Positions 52,245-61,477 of a DNA stretch of 64,000 nt are shown piece by piece. The notes under the pieces are model-generated. The model did no database searches, was not told the origin of the DNA, and saw nothing but the letters and a program-made list of their open reading frames with translations. The DNA comes from Pseudothermotoga hypogea DSM 11164 = NBRC 106472 (lineage in GTDB: Bacteria > Thermotogota > Thermotogae > Thermotogales > DSM-5069), in contig NZ_CP007141.1 in assembly GCF_000816145.1 (NCBI RefSeq), positions 248,001 through 312,000 of the forward strand. Direction: 5' to 3'. Made by a program: the position numbers and the translations under genes. Within the stretch, counting starts at the first letter, position 1, and the number at the start of each line of letters is the position of its first letter.

Positions 52245-52746
52245 CGAGATCACTGTCACCGTAACTTCTCTCTTTCAGAACTTCGAGTTCTGTGGGGACG
52301 ATGATCTTTTCTCTCTTCGATTTTTCCACGACGATCGTTTCGGCAACCTTCTTTTCACTGAGCAGTCTTACCGCTTCATTCACGAAGCCAAGTTCGTACG
52401 GAGGATCGATGAAAGCTACATCGAAGCTTTCTGAGTTCTTCTCCAAGAACCTTCTGTAGTCCACGCACAGAACGGTCAACTGCACCCCCAGTTTCTCTGC
52501 GTTCTGTCTTGCAACCTTGGTGGCGAGTTTCGAAACGTCTACTGCGACGGCCTTCCTTGCACCCCTGCTGATGGCTTCGAGCGAGACCACTGCGCTGCCA
52601 CAGAACAGTTCTAAAAAGCTTTTATCGGTCACATCTACCATGCTGAAGAGTGCCTGGCGCACCATGGAGCTCGTGTAGCGTGTTCTTGGATCCGGCACAG
52701 GCTGCACTTTCCTGCCTTTCAAAAAGCCTCCAGTGATTTGGAGCAA
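52219..52746 (-). CDS. rsmD: 16S rRNA (guanine966-N2)-methyltransferase RsmD
   Basis: RsmD methylates G966 of 16S rRNA in the assembled small subunit. The 175-residue protein has the N-terminal ITGGFLKGRKV, the PDPRTRYTSSMVRQALFSMV segment, motif I FLELFCGSAVVSLEAISRGA and motif IV DVAFIDPPYE. The start TTG 52746 is eight bases after AAGGAG. A GTG at 52755 is too close to the site. It overlaps the convergent pilin-like gene end by 26 nt. Confidence 0.94.
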   Translation of the reverse strand: MLQITGGFLKGRKVQPVPDPRTRYTSSMVRQALFSMVDVTDKSFLELFCGSAVVSLEAISRGARKAVAVDVSKLATKVARQNAEKLGVQLTVLCVDYRRFLEKNSESFDVAFIDPPYELGFVNEAVRLLSEKKVAETIVVEKSKREKIIVPTELEVLKERSYGDSDLVILRRRPV

Positions 52747-52761
52747 GGACAGCACTCCTTT

Positions 52762-53997
52762 TCAAAGAAGCTCGAAGTACTCCCTGTTTGCCTGGCATAT
52801 CTCTTCCAGAAGTTCTCTCACGTTGTGCGATCTGGGACCGAGAGGGTGCAAAAGTAACGCCTTGATCGCCGTAGCCTTTGACTTTTTCAAATAGGCCTCG
52901 ATGGTGAGTCTTTCGTACATCTTGACGGTGTGGATTAAGCCAACGGCGAACGGATCGGCACTGCCCTCGGTGATGGGCAAAACTCTATTGGCTTTTGTCA
53001 AGCACGGCACTTCCAGCACGTAATCGTCCGGCAAGTTAGCGATCGCACCCATGTTTCTCGTGTTGACGATGTGCACGGAGTTGTTCGAGAGTGTTAGATC
53101 TCTTATCAACCTCGCCGCAGCGGTAGAATAGAGGCTTCCACCTCTTTGTGAAAGTTCTGCAGGTATCTCGTTCTCCGTTTCATATTTCCTGAAAAGCCGT
53201 TCTTCGATCTCGATAACCTTCTCTGCACGCGTGCCCTCTTCGTAAATCTTCTTGAACATTTGTTGTGTCGAGACGTAGTAGCGAAGGTACGGGTTCATCA
53301 GAAGCTTCGCAGAGAGGATCAACCAACTTGGAAGCTCGGGACTTTCGAACTTGGAAAGCATTTGAAAGACCTTTTCCGTAACATCTTCGTTGTTCATCCA
53401 GATCCTTTCAACGAAGCTCAAGTGGTTCAGACCATAGTACTTGACAAAAATTTCTTCCATCTCGCAGGAAAGAAGACTCGCGAGATGATTGAGAAAATTG
53501 ATCGGTACGTTGCACAGCCCGATGAATCGCTCGAAACCGAGATAGTTCAGGACAAACTCGGTCACATGACCAGACGGGTTCGTGAAGTTGATCACGATCG
53601 CTTCGCTGTGCTTGTCCACAGAGTCGACGTACCTCTCCATTATGGGGAATGCCCTCAACGCGGCTGCAAATCCACCAACGCCGGTTGTTTCTTGACCAAT
53701 CAAACCGTACTTGAGTGGGATCTCCTCGTCCAACTTGCGCGCCTTCAATCCACCCGGTCTGAACTGGAAGACCACGTAACTCGATTCTCTGACGGCCTCG
53801 ACGAAATCCTTCGTTTCGAACAACTTGAAACGGTTCTTCACCAATCTCTGACAGAAACCATACATAATCTGAAGTTTTCTCTCATCGATATCGTGCATCC
53901 AGACTTCTCGCAAATCGATCTGCTCGGAAACGTCCAAAAGACCAGAGATCAGTTCCGGCGTGTAACTGCTTCCAGCCCCGATGACCGCGATCTTCAT
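52762..53997 (-). CDS. GH4 family glycosidase (6-phospho-beta-glucosidase type)
   Basis: A 411-residue GH4 enzyme, which cleaves glycosides by NAD+ and Mn2+-dependent oxidation at C3. It has the Rossmann N-terminus KIAVIGAGSSYTPELI, NFTNPSGHVTEF near residue 138, the metal Cys in FIGLCNVPIN near 163 and the metal His in YYGLNHLSFV near 192. The pattern fits the 6-phospho-beta-glucosidase (BglT/CelF) branch. No PTS is nearby; the gene overlaps a BadF-type kinase gene by 4 nt, suggesting that the phosphosugar is made by that kinase. Confidence 0.9.
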   Translation of the reverse strand: MKIAVIGAGSSYTPELISGLLDVSEQIDLREVWMHDIDERKLQIMYGFCQRLVKNRFKLFETKDFVEAVRESSYVVFQFRPGGLKARKLDEEIPLKYGLIGQETTGVGGFAAALRAFPIMERYVDSVDKHSEAIVINFTNPSGHVTEFVLNYLGFERFIGLCNVPINFLNHLASLLSCEMEEIFVKYYGLNHLSFVERIWMNNEDVTEKVFQMLSKFESPELPSWLILSAKLLMNPYLRYYVSTQQMFKKIYEEGTRAEKVIEIEERLFRKYETENEIPAELSQRGGSLYSTAAARLIRDLTLSNNSVHIVNTRNMGAIANLPDDYVLEVPCLTKANRVLPITEGSADPFAVGLIHTVKMYERLTIEAYLKKSKATAIKALLLHPLGPRSHNVRELLEEICQANREYFELL

Positions 53998-54956
53998 GTT
54001 TGATCCCCCCAGAAACCTATCAATTTTTCAATCGCACGATCGGTGAAACTGCAACCCACCAACTCACTGGCCAAGAGCACCGCACCAACGACGGGCGGAT
54101 GTTTTGGAACGATCAAGCGATAATCTCTCCCCAGTGCACTACAGATCATGTTCAAGAGTATCGGATCTGCGTTCTTGAAGAAGCTTCCTTCGAGCACGAG
54201 TTTTATGGGAGGTGTGAAGTTCAACTTCTTTCTGAACGCTTCGACGATGCGGACAACCTCATCGACAATCTCGCACAGTATCTTCAAAGCAACGAAGTCG
54301 TGATCACGTGCAGCAGAATAGAGTGTTCTTATCAACAGAACAGCGTAGTCTCTCATTTTTTCATAGTCACCTTCGTATTCATAATGCATGATATCTTCAA
54401 TCTTTGAGGCAATTTGTGATTCGAACATTTCAACCATCACGGTGTTTTCGGACCTGCCATCCTTCGCCCTCACGATCGCGGAAGCCACTTTCCCCGCGAT
54501 GATGTAAGAGCCCAGGCGCTCGCCAAAGAAGGACGAAAAACCTCCGATCCTTTCCATCCTTTTCCCGTCGCACGCATAGTTGATGCCTCCTGTACCACAG
54601 CTTATCATGATGCCAACGTCGTCAAAAGTTCCAGATCTGAGGGCGATTCTACCATCGTTGTCGAAAGCGTATCTCTTCAGTCCGAGTCGCTCCAGTATGG
54701 ACCGAACTATTCTGTTTTCATACTCGAAGTCGGCACCAGCAACACCAAAGAAAGCCGCATCCAACTCATCAAGGCTCAAAGAGGCACTTTTCAAAGCTTT
54801 CTCAATCAATCGTTTCAGAGTCTGGTATGCTTTCTCAACACCAACTCCTTGATAGTTAGCTCCGGGACCTTCTTCAAAAACGATCACGTTGCCCAGTTCG
54901 TCCACGATCAAGATGTGCATCTTCGTCCCACCAACATCTACACCAAGAAGGCGCAT
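53994..54956 (-). CDS. BadF/GlcNAc-kinase-type sugar kinase (second copy)
   Basis: A 320-residue ASKHA kinase with phosphate-1 LGVDVGGTKMHI, phosphate-2 MISCGTGGINYA near 121, and IGGFSSFFGERLGSY near 140 in the place of the GGWG...DEGS signature. It differs clearly from the copy at 22210-23064 in length and in this motif. ATG 54956 follows TTGGAGTGATCC. Its stop overlaps the GH4 start, so it is co-translated with that glycosidase; a disaccharide or amino-sugar substrate is plausible. Confidence 0.82.
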   Translation of the reverse strand: MRLLGVDVGGTKMHILIVDELGNVIVFEEGPGANYQGVGVEKAYQTLKRLIEKALKSASLSLDELDAAFFGVAGADFEYENRIVRSILERLGLKRYAFDNDGRIALRSGTFDDVGIMISCGTGGINYACDGKRMERIGGFSSFFGERLGSYIIAGKVASAIVRAKDGRSENTVMVEMFESQIASKIEDIMHYEYEGDYEKMRDYAVLLIRTLYSAARDHDFVALKILCEIVDEVVRIVEAFRKKLNFTPPIKLVLEGSFFKNADPILLNMICSALGRDYRLIVPKHPPVVGAVLLASELVGCSFTDRAIEKLIGFWGDQT

Positions 54957-55022
54957 TCGGATCACTCCAACACAATAACAGTTGTATAATTTTCTCGAGA
55001 CCCCATCTTGGGAGCGATTGAG

Positions 55023-56543
55023 ATGAGACGCAAAATCACCGGCGTTTTATTCATATTGTTGGTTGTTCTCATGGCTTTTTTCACATTGATATTCTACTGG
55101 ATCGTGTTCATGTTTCCAAGATTGCAGAAAACTCTACTGAACTATCACATGAACAGCTTGACCCATCAGCTGGATCTGGCCATCTCCATGGTGAACATTC
55201 ACTATTCTAATTTCGTGCAAGGTTTAGAAGACGAATCGACCGCTAAACAAAACGCTATGAGACATCTGAAAAGCCTCTTCTACGGTCCTGAGGGGAAGGA
55301 CTATTTCTTCGTGCTGAATCTGGATGGAGTACTCCTGGTTCATCCGTACCGTTCAGACCTGGAAGGGCAGAACGCTTTCATGTCTGACGATGCGGTCTTC
55401 ACCAGTGCGATTCGAACCATCGTTGAGGGTGCAAAGGAAGGCAAGAAGTTTGTAGAGTACGATTGGTATCTTTACGGTGAAAAGAAGGTCGAAAAGAAAT
55501 TCTCTGCAATCAGAGTCTTCGAACCTTGGGGATGGATAATCGGAACCGGTCTTTACAGTGAAACTTTGATGGAACAGTCGAAAAAGATCGCGCGAGAGTT
55601 TCAGTCTGTGGCGATCCTTTTGATGACTATGTATTCGGCCATCGTTGCGTTCTTGCTGGTTTTGTTGAATCGTCAGTACAAAGAGAGGGAAAGACTTTTG
55701 ACGTTGCATTTGCAGGAAGGAGAAAGGCTGAAAACCATTCTCAGTTCGATCCCGCAACCTGTGGCTGTCTTGAAAGATTCGCAGATCATTTTCATGAACC
55801 AGTCCTTTGAGGAGACGTTCGTGCGAGAAGCTGAAAGTTCACCTGCGCTGAAAGAGAAGATCTCACAAGTGATCGAAGAAACCTTGAACGAGGTGAGAAA
55901 GACCAAGAAAGGCTTGGTCAAAGCGCTGGAGATCGCGTTGGGGCAAGAGAAGAAGTGGTTCGACGTACACGCCGTGCCCCTGTTCAGTGGTGAACGTGTC
56001 GTGGAAACTGTGTTGCTTTTTGTGGAGACGACACATCAGGTGAAACAGATTGAATTCTGGAGGTTCAGCGCAGAGACCGATCCGCTCACCGGTTTGGCCA
56101 ACAGGAACGTTCTTGACGTAATTTTGAGTGATCAACACGTACTCGGTGAGAAATTCTGTGTGATCATGCTCGATGTGGATGGTTTCAAAGAGATAAACGA
56201 CAGATACGGTCACAGCGTCGGTGATGAAGTGCTCAAAGAGTTCGCACGGAGACTCAGCAACAATGCCAGAAAAGACACCATCTTGGTGCGTTTCGGTGGT
56301 GATGAAATGCTTGTGATCGTTCCAAACGCCGACAGAGAAACCGGTTTGAAAATAGCTCAAAGGCTTCAAGAAGTGTTGAAGAAACCGCTTCACCTTGAGA
56401 ACCTGACCTTGAATTTGAGCGCCTCGATGGGGCTCTCAGAATTCCCAACCGACGGAAACGATCTTCGATCTCTGATAGACGTTGCAGACCGGCGACTGTA
56501 CAAAGCTAAGAGCTTGGGTAAGGGATCGCTGTGTGTGGATTGA
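55023..56543 (+). CDS. Membrane diguanylate cyclase with sCache and PAS-like regions (GGDEM)
   Basis: A 506-residue receptor-type protein. It has a membrane helix at about 9-30, an extracytoplasmic single-Cache domain at about 40-185 (DYFFVLNLDGVLLVHPYRSDLEGQN, FEPWGWIIGTGLY), a second membrane helix at about 197-217, a PAS-like segment at about 235-330, and a GGDEF domain at about 345-506. The active loop reads GGDEM rather than GGDEF/GGEEF. The metal Asp (MLDVDGFKEIND) is present. The RxxD inhibitory site is not seen. It is probably an active cyclase for c-di-GMP. ATG 55023 follows GGGAG by eight bases. Confidence 0.9.
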   Translation: MRRKITGVLFILLVVLMAFFTLIFYWIVFMFPRLQKTLLNYHMNSLTHQLDLAISMVNIHYSNFVQGLEDESTAKQNAMRHLKSLFYGPEGKDYFFVLNLDGVLLVHPYRSDLEGQNAFMSDDAVFTSAIRTIVEGAKEGKKFVEYDWYLYGEKKVEKKFSAIRVFEPWGWIIGTGLYSETLMEQSKKIAREFQSVAILLMTMYSAIVAFLLVLLNRQYKERERLLTLHLQEGERLKTILSSIPQPVAVLKDSQIIFMNQSFEETFVREAESSPALKEKISQVIEETLNEVRKTKKGLVKALEIALGQEKKWFDVHAVPLFSGERVVETVLLFVETTHQVKQIEFWRFSAETDPLTGLANRNVLDVILSDQHVLGEKFCVIMLDVDGFKEINDRYGHSVGDEVLKEFARRLSNNARKDTILVRFGGDEMLVIVPNADRETGLKIAQRLQEVLKKPLHLENLTLNLSASMGLSEFPTDGNDLRSLIDVADRRLYKAKSLGKGSLCVD

Positions 56544-56569
56544 CAGCTCGAACGGGCACGTGGTAAAAT
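56540..56569 (+). promoter_or_regulatory. Promoter of tRNA-Leu(GAG)
   Basis: TTGACA (56540-56545) and TAAAAT (56564-56569) with an 18-nt spacer, directly ahead of the tRNA. The -35 overlaps the stop codon of the GGDEF gene. Confidence 0.85.
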
Positions 56570-56581
56570 TTTATAGGGTCT

Positions 56582-56668
56582 GCCGAGGTGGTGGAATTGG
56601 CAGACACGCATGGTTGAGGGCCATGTGGGTTTCGGCCCGTGCGGGTTCAAGTCCCGCCCTCGGCACCA
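56582..56668 (+). tRNA. tRNA-Leu (anticodon GAG)
   Basis: A class II tRNA of 87 nt with encoded CCA (56666-56668). Acceptor GCCGAGG pairs with CCTCGGC, the anticodon arm is CATGG-TTGAGGG-CCATG, a variable arm is present, and the T arm is GCGGGTTCAAGTCCCGC. Confidence 0.97.
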
Positions 56669-56693
56669 GAGGGAGCGAAGGCTCCCTCTTTTT
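56669..56693 (+). terminator. Terminator after tRNA-Leu(GAG)
   Basis: An 8-bp stem GAGGGAGC / GCTCCCTC with a GAAG loop (56669-56688), followed by five T. Confidence 0.88.
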
Positions 56694-56717
56694 GTTATAC
56701 TTTGAAAGGTGATCTTC

Positions 56718-57560
56718 TTGATCAAACTCGTGTGCATAGACCTGGATGGAACGCTCTTGGACAGCGAGAAGCGCATCTCACAGCATAACATTGAGGCCAT
56801 CAGGCGTGTGGTCGAGTTGGGCGTGCACGTGACGATCTTCACAGGTAGAAGCTTCGGCTCCGCCGCACATTATGTGAGGGAGCTTGGCATCAAAATACCG
56901 GTAGTCTTTCAAAACGGTGCGCTGATAATCGATCCGGTGAGCATGAAGGTCTTTCGGAACATCGAACTTGAATCCGGTTTGGCGAGACATTTCGTAGAGG
57001 AGGCGCGAGAGAATTCAGTTTATCCAGTGGTCTATGAGTCATTCTTTTTTGAGAAGGACATGCTCGTCGAGGGACCATACGTGGGTGCCTTTGAAAGATA
57101 CTTCCAGTTGAACTCGCACCGCATCAGGATGGTTGAAGATCTGAGCAAAGAACTGAGCAAAAGGAAAAGCGTCGTAGAGGTTGCGCTCGTTGGGAAGATT
57201 GAGAACGTAAATCGCGTGATCGAGGAAGCGTCTGCAAAACTGAAAAATGGTTACACGGTCGTGGAGAACCAGAAGAGAGATACAGAAGCGTTCGTTGAGA
57301 TCTTTGGACCCGGTGTTGGAAAGGAAAGGGCGCTCGAATTCTTCCTCGAAATGTATGCCGTCACGCCGGAAGAGGTCATGTACGTAGGAGACAACCTCAA
57401 CGATGCGTCGATCATGCGCATGGTGGGAACCTCCGTGGCTATGATGAACGCACCCGACGAGATCAAGAGGATCGCCACACACGTTACCGACAGCAACGAC
57501 GAGTCCGGTGTCGCTAAAGCTTTGGAAAAACTCGTACTTCGGGAGCGTGTTGAAGAATGA
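56718..57560 (+). CDS. Cof-type HAD hydrolase
   Basis: A 280-residue HAD-superfamily phosphatase of the Cof/type IIB group. Motif I is CIDLDGTLLDS, motif II TIFTGRS near 40, motif III Lys near GVGKERALEFF and motif IV VGDNLNDASIMR near 220. The IIB cap lies between residues 85 and 190. Such enzymes dephosphorylate sugar phosphates, PLP or flavin phosphates. The start is TTG 56718, placed after AAAGGTGATC; GTG 56709 overlaps that site. It heads a HAD-lnt-deoB-dehydratase operon. Confidence 0.9.
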   Translation: MIKLVCIDLDGTLLDSEKRISQHNIEAIRRVVELGVHVTIFTGRSFGSAAHYVRELGIKIPVVFQNGALIIDPVSMKVFRNIELESGLARHFVEEARENSVYPVVYESFFFEKDMLVEGPYVGAFERYFQLNSHRIRMVEDLSKELSKRKSVVEVALVGKIENVNRVIEEASAKLKNGYTVVENQKRDTEAFVEIFGPGVGKERALEFFLEMYAVTPEEVMYVGDNLNDASIMRMVGTSVAMMNAPDEIKRIATHVTDSNDESGVAKALEKLVLRERVEE

Positions 57561-59053
57561 GTTTTCTCTTTCTCGTCCTTTCGAGTGTTGTCACGGCTCT
57601 CTCCATGCCAGGCTTTCTCTTTGGCTTCCTCGTTTGGTTCAGCTTGATCTTTCTTTTCATCGCTTTGGAAGAAAAGAACGTTCTCACAAGCACTCTTTAC
57701 GGTTTTCTGTACTTCTACTTCTTCAGCGCGATCAATTTGTACTGGGTCTTGCCCGTACTGGTGAAGAATTTGCCGAGGACTTTTTCAAGGTTTCCAGGCT
57801 GGCTGGGTTTCTTCGTTTTCTTACTCATGCTCACGATTGAAGCGCTGCCGTTCGCACTGTTTGGTCTGCTGTACTCGATCGGAAAAAACTCGATCAGAAA
57901 CCGTCCATGGCTGGACGCTCTGTTTGTGGCGTCACTCTACACTCTGATGGACTTTCTCAGGGGTATCGGTGAGATGGGTTTCACGGGAGGAACACTCGCA
58001 GACGCACTTTACAAAGATGTTGGATTGCTTCAACTTGCCCCGTTGATAGGTTCCTACGGTCTGACGTTTTTGATCGTTTTGACGAACAGGCTGCTCTACA
58101 CTATGATGAAGAAGAGTTCCAGATCCATCGAAAAGATAGCCTTCGTCGTTCTTGCGATCGTGCTCATATCGTACACGGTAGAACGTGCCTTACCATTTCC
58201 AGCGAAGGGTGAAACGAAACTCGTTGCTCTGCAAACTTACGTCAGACCGGAGGAAAAATACTCTTCTTCCTCGATAGATCTTTATTCGAAACTCGTAGAA
58301 CATCTGGAACAACATTCGAACGGGCTGATAATCCTTCCCGAGGACGTGTTTTTCACCGATCCAAGGAACAACGAAATTGGAGAATTGCTCCGAGAATTGA
58401 CAGAGAGAAGAAACATCAAGATTCTCCTCGGAGCGATATCAACAGACAGTGGGACGAAAAACAGCATCTTTCTCGCGGATGAATCGGGTGTGCGACGGGT
58501 GTATTCGAAGGTGAAACTCTTTCCTTTCGTAGAAATGTTGCCGTACGAAAGGATCTTTTCTGTGTTCAAATTCCTGCGGGGACTGGTCTATCTTCAACCC
58601 GGCGAAGGCTTCTTTCCTTTGAAGATTGAAGAATATCCCACACTCGGAATTCAGATATGCTTCGAGTCTTACTTCAGCGAGCCGTCGCGCCAACTTGCGA
58701 AAAAAGGTGCGGAAGTTCTCATAGTTTGTACGAACGACGGATGGTTCGATTACAACACCGCCCTGATTCAGCATTTTTCGAAATCCGTTTTCAGAGCGGT
58801 GGAGACGAGACGTCAGGTGATTCAGGTCTCCAACGCTGGCGTGACGGGAGCGGTGGATCCTTACGGAAGGATCGTCAAGACCCTGCCCGTGAAGAGGTAC
58901 GATTCCATGGAAATAGAGCTTCTTCCGAAAAAGAACGAGACGTTTTACACACGCTACGGTGATTTGATCGTCTGGTTCTGTCTCGGCGTTGTGTTGCTAA
59001 CACTACTGCTGCCGCGCGAGAAAAGCGTACGCGTGAGGAGGATCTGGAGATGA
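57557..59053 (+). CDS. lnt: Apolipoprotein N-acyltransferase Lnt
   Basis: Lnt N-acylates the lipid-modified Cys of lipoproteins in the cytoplasmic membrane. The 498-residue protein has about seven N-terminal helices (residues 1-210), a nitrilase domain at about 215-470 with catalytic Glu (IILPEDVFF near 256), Lys ([10 protein letters not shown] near 316) and Cys (IQICFESYF near 371), and a final helix. It overlaps the HAD gene and deoB by 4 nt each. Conserved residues are intact, so it should be active. Confidence 0.94.
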   Translation: MSFLFLVLSSVVTALSMPGFLFGFLVWFSLIFLFIALEEKNVLTSTLYGFLYFYFFSAINLYWVLPVLVKNLPRTFSRFPGWLGFFVFLLMLTIEALPFALFGLLYSIGKNSIRNRPWLDALFVASLYTLMDFLRGIGEMGFTGGTLADALYKDVGLLQLAPLIGSYGLTFLIVLTNRLLYTMMKKSSRSIEKIAFVVLAIVLISYTVERALPFPAKGETKLVALQTYVRPEEKYSSSSIDLYSKLVEHLEQHSNGLIILPEDVFFTDPRNNEIGELLRELTERRNIKILLGAISTDSGTKNSIFLADESGVRRVYSKVKLFPFVEMLPYERIFSVFKFLRGLVYLQPGEGFFPLKIEEYPTLGIQICFESYFSEPSRQLAKKGAEVLIVCTNDGWFDYNTALIQHFSKSVFRAVETRRQVIQVSNAGVTGAVDPYGRIVKTLPVKRYDSMEIELLPKKNETFYTRYGDLIVWFCLGVVLLTLLLPREKSVRVRRIWR

Positions 59054-60225
59054 GGGTTATTGCGATCGTTCTCGACAGCGTCGGTATAGGAGAACTTCCT
59101 GATGCCCACCTCTATGGAGACGAGGGGAGCAACACTTTAGTCAACACGGCGAGGGCCGTCGGCGGGCTGAACCTGCCAAACCTGGCCAAGATGGGTTTGG
59201 GTAATCTGGACGAGATCATGGGTGTGCCCAAGATGGATGCAATCGGTGCTTACGGCATCATGATGGAAAAGAGCCCAGGAAAGGATTCAACCACCGGACA
59301 TTGGGAGCTTGCGGGTATCGTGCTCAAAAAACCGTTCGACCTTTTCCCGAACGGTTTTCCAAAAGAGCTGATAGAAGAGTTCGAACGAAGGACGAATAGA
59401 AAGGTGCTGGGCAACAAGCCTGCGTCCGGTACTGAGATCATCAAAGAACTCGGTTTGGAACATGAAAGAACGGGTGCTTTGATCGTGTACACCTCTGCAG
59501 ACAGCGTCTTTCAGATTGCAGCAAAGGAAGAAATCGTCCCAGTTGAAGAGCTCTACAGATACTGTGAGATCGCGAGAGGGTTGCTCGACGAAATGGGGTT
59601 CAAAGTGGCAAGGGTCATCGCAAGGCCCTTCACGGGTGAGTGGCCCAACTACGTGCGTACGCCTCGAAGACACGATTACTCACTGCCACCGGAAGGTCGA
59701 ACGCTTCTGGACATCTTGACGGACAGCGGGATCGCAGTGTACGCAGTGGGTAAGATTTACGATCTTTACGCAGGGAGGGGCATAACTGAGAGTTTCAAAA
59801 CCGAGGACAACATGGACGGGGTTGATAAAACAATCTGGGTGATGAGGAACAAAAGAGAAGATTGCATGATCTTCACCAACCTGGTCGATTACGACATGAA
59901 ATACGGTCACAGAAACGATGTGAAAGGCTATGCGAAAGCACTCGAAGAGTTCGATGCGAGGTTGCCCGAGATCTGGGACTCAATGGAACACGACGATGTG
60001 CTCTTCATAACCGCGGACCACGGGTGCGATCCCACAACGCCCTCGACGGATCACTCGAGGGAGAGAGTGCCCATCCTGGTGTGTGGTGAAAAAGTCTGTC
60101 GAAACGTGAACCTCGGCATTAGGGAATCTTTCGCTGATTTCGGTCAAACCGTGGCCGACATCTTCCAGGTTGAAAAGCTGGCTAACGGAGTTTCGTTCAA
60201 AGATCTTCTGTTCGGTTGTCCATGA
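59050..60225 (+). CDS. deoB: Phosphopentomutase DeoB
   Basis: DeoB interconverts ribose-1-phosphate and ribose-5-phosphate in nucleoside salvage. The 391-residue alkaline-phosphatase-superfamily protein has [14 protein letters not shown] at the N-terminus, the phosphorylated Thr in [10 protein letters not shown] near residue 79, [16 protein letters not shown] near 276 and [20 protein letters not shown] near 317 with the manganese ligands. Confidence 0.97.
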   Translation: MRVIAIVLDSVGIGELPDAHLYGDEGSNTLVNTARAVGGLNLPNLAKMGLGNLDEIMGVPKMDAIGAYGIMMEKSPGKDSTTGHWELAGIVLKKPFDLFPNGFPKELIEEFERRTNRKVLGNKPASGTEIIKELGLEHERTGALIVYTSADSVFQIAAKEEIVPVEELYRYCEIARGLLDEMGFKVARVIARPFTGEWPNYVRTPRRHDYSLPPEGRTLLDILTDSGIAVYAVGKIYDLYAGRGITESFKTEDNMDGVDKTIWVMRNKREDCMIFTNLVDYDMKYGHRNDVKGYAKALEEFDARLPEIWDSMEHDDVLFITADHGCDPTTPSTDHSRERVPILVCGEKVCRNVNLGIRESFADFGQTVADIFQVEKLANGVSFKDLLFGCP

Positions 60226-60226
60226 T

Positions 60227-61477
60227 ATGAGTAAGAAAAGTGTCGCGTACGGCAAGTTCGTCAGATTCTTCTGGAACAAACCAACGGTGGCACTAAATCT
60301 GCTCACTTTGGGATTGAAGCTCGAAAACACGAGACGCAAGGTGGTCGCAACCACCAGAAATGACTTTTCAAGCTGGGTGGACTTTGCGGCACTTTCCATC
60401 GTTGCGTCGGCATTCAGCGGTGAAGAGGTCGCTTTGGTGAATCTGTTCTTTCCGAGTGAGATCATGGCTGGTTTTGCTTTGAAGAGCGTTTCGGCAGAGG
60501 GATTGTCAGGAATGCTTGCGGCCATGCATTTGGAAGACTTCGCACTCGCGCGTGCCGAGTCGATCGGTGTTTCGAAGAACACTTGTTCTTTCCACAGGGC
60601 TGGGTTGGGTTTGAACCTGTTGAACATGATGAAAAACGTGAGAGCTGTTGCGGTAACAAACATGCTGTGCGATGGAAACGTACCGATTTTCAGAACGATC
60701 GCATCGCTGTACGGACTAAAGCTCATCGTTCTGGATGTTCCAAGAAATCTGGATGAATTCAACGTTGATTACGTTTCCCAACAGCTTGAACAAGCCGTTT
60801 ACGAACTTGAAAACCAGTTGAACAGGCGGTTCGATTGGAAGAAGTTCGAAGAACAGATGAAGATCGAGTCAGAGATCTTCGAAGCGCTGAGAGAACTCTA
60901 TCCAAAGCTGTGTGAAAAACCGATCAAGATGCATCTTTATCAGCATGTGAATCTGTTGTACACGATCCATGTCAGACCAGATTTTCACCTGCTGAAAGCC
61001 GTTAGAGCTCTCGAAAGGGATCTGAAAGCAGAAACGAGCGACGATGCTAAGAGAATCCTTTGGATGCATCTGAGCCCCTACTACGACAACGTTCTCAACG
61101 AGATCTTCTCCAAAGACAGTCCTCACACGGTGGTGGCGAGCGAACTTTGCTGGGATTGGCTCGATTGGAGAATAGATGTGCGACGTGGTTTCAAGAGCAT
61201 CGCTGAAAAGCTGTTGCTCAACCCCCTGCTCAACGATGCCAGAAAGAGGGCAGAGTTCGCGGTGAAGCTGGCCAAAGATTTCAGAGTCAACGGGGTGATA
61301 CACTTCAACCAATTCGGTTGTAAACAGTCCTCAGGCTCCATCGAGCTGATCAAGGGTGTCTTCGACGAATTGAAAATTCCTTTTCTCTCTCTGGACGGAG
61401 ACTGCGTCGATCACACCAGCAGTTCGTCAGAGCAGTTCAAAACCAGAGTCCAAGCCTTTCTGGAGATGATCGAATGA
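60227..61477 (+). CDS. 2-hydroxyacyl-CoA dehydratase/double-cubane-type protein (HgdB/BcrC-like)
   Basis: A 416-residue member of the 2-hydroxyglutaryl-CoA dehydratase D-component family. Three Cys typical of the cluster ligands are visible: KNTCSFHRAG near residue 121, TNMLCDG near 143 and HFNQFGCKQSSG near 364, with the ending LDGDCVDHTSSSSEQFKTRVQAFLEM. Relatives reduce CoA thioesters by low-potential electron transfer; others (double-cubane proteins) reduce small molecules. It has no CoA-transferase gene beside it. It overlaps the activase gene by 4 nt. Confidence 0.85.
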   Translation: MSKKSVAYGKFVRFFWNKPTVALNLLTLGLKLENTRRKVVATTRNDFSSWVDFAALSIVASAFSGEEVALVNLFFPSEIMAGFALKSVSAEGLSGMLAAMHLEDFALARAESIGVSKNTCSFHRAGLGLNLLNMMKNVRAVAVTNMLCDGNVPIFRTIASLYGLKLIVLDVPRNLDEFNVDYVSQQLEQAVYELENQLNRRFDWKKFEEQMKIESEIFEALRELYPKLCEKPIKMHLYQHVNLLYTIHVRPDFHLLKAVRALERDLKAETSDDAKRILWMHLSPYYDNVLNEIFSKDSPHTVVASELCWDWLDWRIDVRRGFKSIAEKLLLNPLLNDARKRAEFAVKLAKDFRVNGVIHFNQFGCKQSSGSIELIKGVFDELKIPFLSLDGDCVDHTSSSSEQFKTRVQAFLEMIE

